From: Thalassolituus maritimus
GTDB lineage: Bacteria > Pseudomonadota > Gammaproteobacteria > Pseudomonadales > Oceanobacteraceae
Reading direction: 5' to 3'
NCBI GenBank assembly: GCA_913019975.1
Contig: CAJWBH010000004.1
Coordinates: 151,623 to 215,622, forward strand
DNA: 64,000 nt
Part shown: positions 57,252 through 64,000 of the stretch, in pieces
How the letters are laid out: each line of letters opens with the position of its first letter
Numbering within the stretch: the stretch's first letter is position 1
The notes under the pieces: generated by a model
The model's input: only the letters and a program-made list of their open reading frames with translations
Told to the model about the DNA's origin: nothing
The model's database searches: none
Program-made: the position numbers and the translations under genes

Positions 57252-57399
57252 GTAAAATCAATTGGCGATTAGACTCCCTCCGTCACCCTGCCCGAACAAG
57301 CCTTGAAAGACCGTATAAAAATACGAAAAGCGCCTGAGTGCGCTCCCTCATATGCCTGATATCGTAGCTGATTACCTATCAATCAATGAGGGTTCAGGG

Positions 57400-57981
57400 A
57401 TGAACATCAGAAAGCAAACGCCAATTGTGCCTGCCAATGGCTTTACCCTGCTGGAGCTATTAGTTGTGGTGGCGATCAGCGGAATACTCCTTGGAGTCGG
57501 GGTACCAGCGATGGGGGCACTGATCGAGCGCAACCAGTTCAAGGCAGAGGTATCAGCATTGCACCGGGCCGTCGCACTCAGTCGGTCAATGGCGGTGTAT
57601 CGAGGAGAGGCTGTGAGTCTGTGTCCCCTTACCAGTAGTAATGCGTGCGGCAACGACTGGGCAGATAGGCTCACTATCTTTGTCGACTCTAATCAAAACA
57701 GCGCTCTAGACCCAGATGAGACGACAATAAGTATTGTCTCCGCAGTGGAGAAACCTGAAAACCGTCTAGAAAGAGATCACAGCCGAGACAGTGCAATCAT
57801 GTTCCGACCAAATGGCAGCGCCTTCGGCCACAACGGCACCTTGAAAGTCTGCATGGATGGAAGCACAGACCTGTCAGCAACCATCATAGTATCGGGCGCG
57901 GGCAGAATCAGGCTGGGCGAAGATAGCAATAACGATGGACTCGTTGAAGACTCAAGTGGCGACGCAGTCACATGCTCATGA
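57400..57981 (+). CDS. fimT: Type IV minor pilin, FimT/FimU-like (GspH/FimT domain)
   Basis: A 193-residue prepilin with leader ending PANG and the methylation segment FTLLELLVVVAISGILLGVG, including Glu5. The GspH/FimT domain follows (ALHRAVALSRSMAVYRGEAV, LCPLTSSNACGNDW, MFRPNGSAFGHNGTLKVCMD). The C-terminus has a DSNNDGLVEDSSGD stretch that could bind calcium. ATG at 57400 was chosen to give a short leader with GGTTCAGGGA before it. First gene of the minor-pilin cluster after pilR. FimT versus FimU naming is by position only. Confidence 0.85.
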   Translation: MNIRKQTPIVPANGFTLLELLVVVAISGILLGVGVPAMGALIERNQFKAEVSALHRAVALSRSMAVYRGEAVSLCPLTSSNACGNDWADRLTIFVDSNQNSALDPDETTISIVSAVEKPENRLERDHSRDSAIMFRPNGSAFGHNGTLKVCMDGSTDLSATIIVSGAGRIRLGEDSNNDGLVEDSSGDAVTCS

Positions 57982-58166
57982 ACGGATCCAGGTATCCGCT
58001 ACTAGAGAGAAATTCGCTACAGAAATGTGCCAAATAACGCCATCAGAGCCCACTTACTAACAGATAATAACCGCTCGTCAGAGGGAAGTCGGAACCAGCG
58101 CACGTTCAAAATACTATAGTTGTGTGAAAATAGCGTCAAAAGCATCAACGGTAATCAATTATAAAG

Positions 58167-58655
58167 ATGGCAGAGAATATGAAAGCATCGGCGTTTTCGA
58201 ACGGTTTTACTCTCCTGGAGCTGATGGTCACACTGACTATTGTCGGCATCGTTGCAGCTATTGCCATTCCATCCATGAGTGACATGGTGAACAACTCTCG
58301 TGCCGAACGTATTACCGAGCTTTTCGAACTGGACCTGCAGTTCTCCCGGAGCCATGCCATCTCGCGTGGTGATACCGTTCGCATATCGCCTCGCAACGGA
58401 GACATAGCCAACGGGTGGCAAATTGTTGCAGAAGGGTCTGGAGACATCCTCAGGCAGCGAGGTCCTTTGGATGACGGAGTGACCATTACCAGTGAAAACG
58501 GACTGAATACAATCGCGTTCACGCCGACAGGACAAATAGAGGCTACCGATAGGATCACGGTACGCACATCAGGCTGTACAGGTAATGAAGATAAACAATT
58601 TTCCCTCCTGATATCAGGTCAAATTGCAGTAACGGAGCTCGCATGCATCCAATAA
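58167..58655 (+). CDS. fimU: Type IV minor pilin FimU-like (GspH/FimT domain)
   Basis: A 162-residue prepilin: leader MAENMKASAFSNG then FTLLELMVTLTIVGIVAAIA with Glu5, followed by a GspH/FimT-type beta domain (LFELDLQFSRSHAISRGDTV, TIAFTPTGQIEATDRI). The C-terminal Cys pair (SGCTGN, ELACIQ) can form the D-region disulfide. Second GspH-type pilin in tandem, 173 bases after the first gap. It overlaps pilV by 13 bases. An internal ATG at 58179 is an alternative start. Confidence 0.85.
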   Translation: MAENMKASAFSNGFTLLELMVTLTIVGIVAAIAIPSMSDMVNNSRAERITELFELDLQFSRSHAISRGDTVRISPRNGDIANGWQIVAEGSGDILRQRGPLDDGVTITSENGLNTIAFTPTGQIEATDRITVRTSGCTGNEDKQFSLLISGQIAVTELACIQ

Positions 58656-59227
58656 AGAATCAGTCAGGCATCGGCCTTATTGAGGTGTTGGTCACCATTG
58701 TGATTACCACCATCGGCCTTCTGGGGTTGAGTGCCATGCAGATGCAATCAATCAGAACGGTCTCTGATACCGGTAACAGAACTCACGCGATCTGGGTCGC
58801 AAATGACTTGATTAATCGCATCAGAGCAAATGCAGTTGCAGTCGACAGTTACGTGACTGACAGGGAAATCAGCTGTAATGATCCACTGGGGGCAGTGAAA
58901 ATGTGCGCAGCCTATTCTGCCAACGGTGCTCAGGTAGCCCCTGCAGCAGACTGTAGCAACCAGGACTTAGCCCTCTTCGATCAGTATGAAGCTCTATGTG
59001 GCATCAACACGCTGACAGGCGAGGATGGGTTCAGTAGCTCAGCGTCGTTTATCAATACACCCGGCCTTTCGATCAGCGATGAAGGTAACGGAGACTACCG
59101 CATAACCGTAAGCTGGAATTCAAGAACTGCAGGTAAAGATGCGCGGGGCAACGAAGTCTATCGATTAGAGCAAAGCACTCTTGCAGAAGATCAACGGGAA
59201 GATTACAGCTTGGTATTCAGACCATGA
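58643..59227 (+). CDS. pilV: Type IV pilus minor pilin PilV
   Basis: A 194-residue prepilin: MHPIKNQSG then IGLIEVLVTIVITTIGLLGL, with the PilV signature MQMQSIRTVSDTGNRTHAIW and ANDLINRIRANAVAVDSYVT. Cys residues at mid-length (ISCNDPLGAVKMC, ADCSNQ, EALCGIN) suggest disulfides. Overlaps fimU by 13 and pilW by 4 bases (ATGA), so translation is coupled. Part of the tip-priming complex with FimU, PilW, PilX and PilY1 in pseudomonads. Confidence 0.9.
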   Translation: MHPIKNQSGIGLIEVLVTIVITTIGLLGLSAMQMQSIRTVSDTGNRTHAIWVANDLINRIRANAVAVDSYVTDREISCNDPLGAVKMCAAYSANGAQVAPAADCSNQDLALFDQYEALCGINTLTGEDGFSSSASFINTPGLSISDEGNGDYRITVSWNSRTAGKDARGNEVYRLEQSTLAEDQREDYSLVFRP

Positions 59228-60039
59228 AAAACAGAATCTCATTACAACACGGCTTAACCCTTATCGAGTTGATGATCTCGATGACATTGAGCCTCATCGT
59301 GATTTTTGCCGTCGGCAGTATCCTTATCAGTAGCAACCAGGCGGCCTCCGTTTCCGATACGTTAGCCGACTCGCAGGAAACAGGACGATTCGCTGTAGAC
59401 TACATCAACCGCCAATTACTGCGTACGGGATACGACCCGGACGATGCAGGTGTCGTAGCGTTTGGAGATCTATGCCTCGCAGCCGGAGATATAGTTTGTA
59501 TTAATGAATCAGCCAATGGCACTGGCGACCGATTGGCCGTTCGACGTATGGCTGAAGCGGGAGAAAGTAACGCGGTTACTTGTTATGGGAGTGCACTTCT
59601 GGATGCTGCGGACGCAAATATTACGACCGATGTGGTGGTGACAGACGTCTACTGGGTAGCCGTGGATGATAATGGATTGAGCAATTTACGGTGCCAAACC
59701 TTCGATGAAGACGGAACCGTTCGTGCCAACCCCGGTGATAGTTTCGGCAATTCACAAGCTTTGGCGGCTGGAGTTCTAGCAATGCACGTATTGTATGGTC
59801 AAAGTAATTCAGCACCTATTGACGACACCTTAAATGTGACAACCTACTTTAACGCTGCTCAAGTAACCGACTGGGGAAATGTATACGCCATGCGCATTGG
59901 CTTTCTCACTCAGGCGTTAACGAATACGGAAGCACAGAGTTGGGAACAGAATTACATTGTCCTCGATTCACTGAACTATCAATTTGATGATCAAACAGCG
60001 AGACAGGTTTTTACTACCACTGTCACGCGTTTAAATTAA
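59224..60039 (+). CDS. pilW: Type IV pilus minor pilin PilW
   Basis: A 271-residue prepilin: MKNRISLQHG then LTLIELMISMTLSLIVIFAV with Glu5, followed by ISSNQAASVSDTLADSQETG and FAVDYINRQLLRTGYDPDDA, a pattern typical of PilW (large GspJ-like minor pilin). Ends with the usual QVFTTTVTRLN segment. Overlaps pilV by 4 bases and is followed by pilX after 15 bases. Confidence 0.9.
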   Translation: MKNRISLQHGLTLIELMISMTLSLIVIFAVGSILISSNQAASVSDTLADSQETGRFAVDYINRQLLRTGYDPDDAGVVAFGDLCLAAGDIVCINESANGTGDRLAVRRMAEAGESNAVTCYGSALLDAADANITTDVVVTDVYWVAVDDNGLSNLRCQTFDEDGTVRANPGDSFGNSQALAAGVLAMHVLYGQSNSAPIDDTLNVTTYFNAAQVTDWGNVYAMRIGFLTQALTNTEAQSWEQNYIVLDSLNYQFDDQTARQVFTTTVTRLN

Positions 60040-60054
60040 GTTTGAGGTAGCCCT

Positions 60055-60546
60055 ATGAAAAAATTGCAACAAACAGGCAGCGCACTGATCGTCAGTTTGA
60101 TCATGCTAACCTCCGTAACTTTTCTCGCCGTTCTCAGCCTTCAGAGCTCTACGACGCAGATACGCATCGTAAGCAACCTCCAGATCAAAGAAGATGTTTT
60201 CCATACATCTAAGCGGGAACTAGCCACAAAGTATGACAGTTATCGCAAAAGTGCGATCAACTCGGATGAGCTACTGTCCGCTGTGAGCCTTGCTGGGGCA
60301 GCCCACCGAGTAGATACAGGTGTAGTGATAGATAGCAGCAGTTATCGGTCTATATCATCTCAAGTAACATCTCAGTCAGATATTGCGACTTCAATGAATT
60401 ACAATTGGAGCGAAGGAAACAGTGTTGGTTACTTTGCCCCCCTACTATTCGAAATCCACTCTACCACTGTAGATAAAAGCGACCGTTTCAAGTCTGAGCA
60501 GGTTCTCGGGTTTATGTTCTCAGTACCAACACCTGAACGTAACTAA
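60055..60546 (+). CDS. pilX: Type IV pilus assembly protein PilX
   Basis: A 163-residue protein with the PilX N-terminus: MKKLQQTG then SALIVSLIMLTSVTFLAVLS, lacking Glu5 as is common for PilX/GspK-like pilins, followed by LQSSTTQIRIVSNLQIKEDV. It is on the short side for the family. The rest is poorly conserved and Ser/Thr-rich. Lies between pilW and pilY1 in the standard order; PilX contacts PilY1 at the pilus tip in relatives. Confidence 0.88.
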   Translation: MKKLQQTGSALIVSLIMLTSVTFLAVLSLQSSTTQIRIVSNLQIKEDVFHTSKRELATKYDSYRKSAINSDELLSAVSLAGAAHRVDTGVVIDSSSYRSISSQVTSQSDIATSMNYNWSEGNSVGYFAPLLFEIHSTTVDKSDRFKSEQVLGFMFSVPTPERN

Positions 60547-60556
60547 GGAGAGAATA

Positions 60557-64000
<3,444 letters not shown>

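Noticed and set aside
57252-57399. A sigma-54 (-24/-12) promoter before the minor-pilin genes
   Set aside because: Looked for because PilR is upstream. No TGGCAC-N5-TTGC-like sequence was found, which agrees with the degenerate PilR.

Overview
The window is a piece of a gammaproteobacterial chromosome. Evidence is the conserved block pnp-rpsO-truB-rbfA-infB-nusA-rimP-tRNA-Leu-secG-tpiA-glmM-folP-ftsH-rlmE/yhbY, the carAB-greA and grpE-dnaK-dnaJ-dapB blocks, recN/fur/bamE/rnfH/ratA/smpB/ssrA, and a Pseudomonas-type pilSR plus minor-pilin cluster. A LuxR/HapR-type regulator, two membrane desaturases and an oxygen-dependent MesX/MesD methionine synthase suggest an aerobic, probably marine, Oceanospirillales-like organism; this placement is inference. 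No phage, plasmid, CRISPR or intact insertion sequence was seen.

Layout. Bases 1-13442 are minus-strand housekeeping genes for RNA turnover, ribosome assembly, translation, secretion, glycolysis, cell-wall and folate precursors, proteolysis and rRNA methylation. Bases 13559-17746 hold yhbY and a lipid group: KAS III-like synthase, acyl-CoA thioesterase, PaaX-like regulator and desaturase. Bases 17842-22822 are greA-carB-carA. Bases 23189-24691 carry a LuxR/HapR-type regulator and a secreted START-domain protein, lying between carA and dapB. Bases 24798-29831 are dapB-dnaJ-dnaK-grpE; three nested-hairpin repeats border dapB and dnaJ, and sigma-32-like promoters precede dnaK and grpE. Bases 29998-35984 are recN (two LexA boxes), fur, bamE, rnfH-ratA, an NSS transporter, smpB and ssrA.

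Accessory part. The 3' end of ssrA is followed by a decayed second copy of its own end and flank. Then comes a methionine locus: flavin reductase-like protein, MetR, MesX (DUF1852), MesD core methionine synthase and a TauE/SafE permease. A damaged pair of tandem 7TM-DISM genes follows: a frameshifted, truncated copy joined to a GGDEF diguanylate cyclase that has lost its own start. Bases 44258-50126 form an iron-type uptake and reduction locus: TonB-dependent receptor, PepSY membrane protein, DUF2271, DUF4198 and a membrane-anchored flavodoxin/ferredoxin-NADP reductase, with Fur-box-like sites. An AraC regulator, a second desaturase and nadE come next.

The window ends with pilS, pilR and the minor-pilin operon fimT-fimU-pilV-pilW-pilX-pilY1. 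PilR has lost the GAFTGA loop and the Walker B acids, so it is unlikely to be a sigma-54 activator. PilY1 runs off the edge inside a perfect run of 18 GGC codons.
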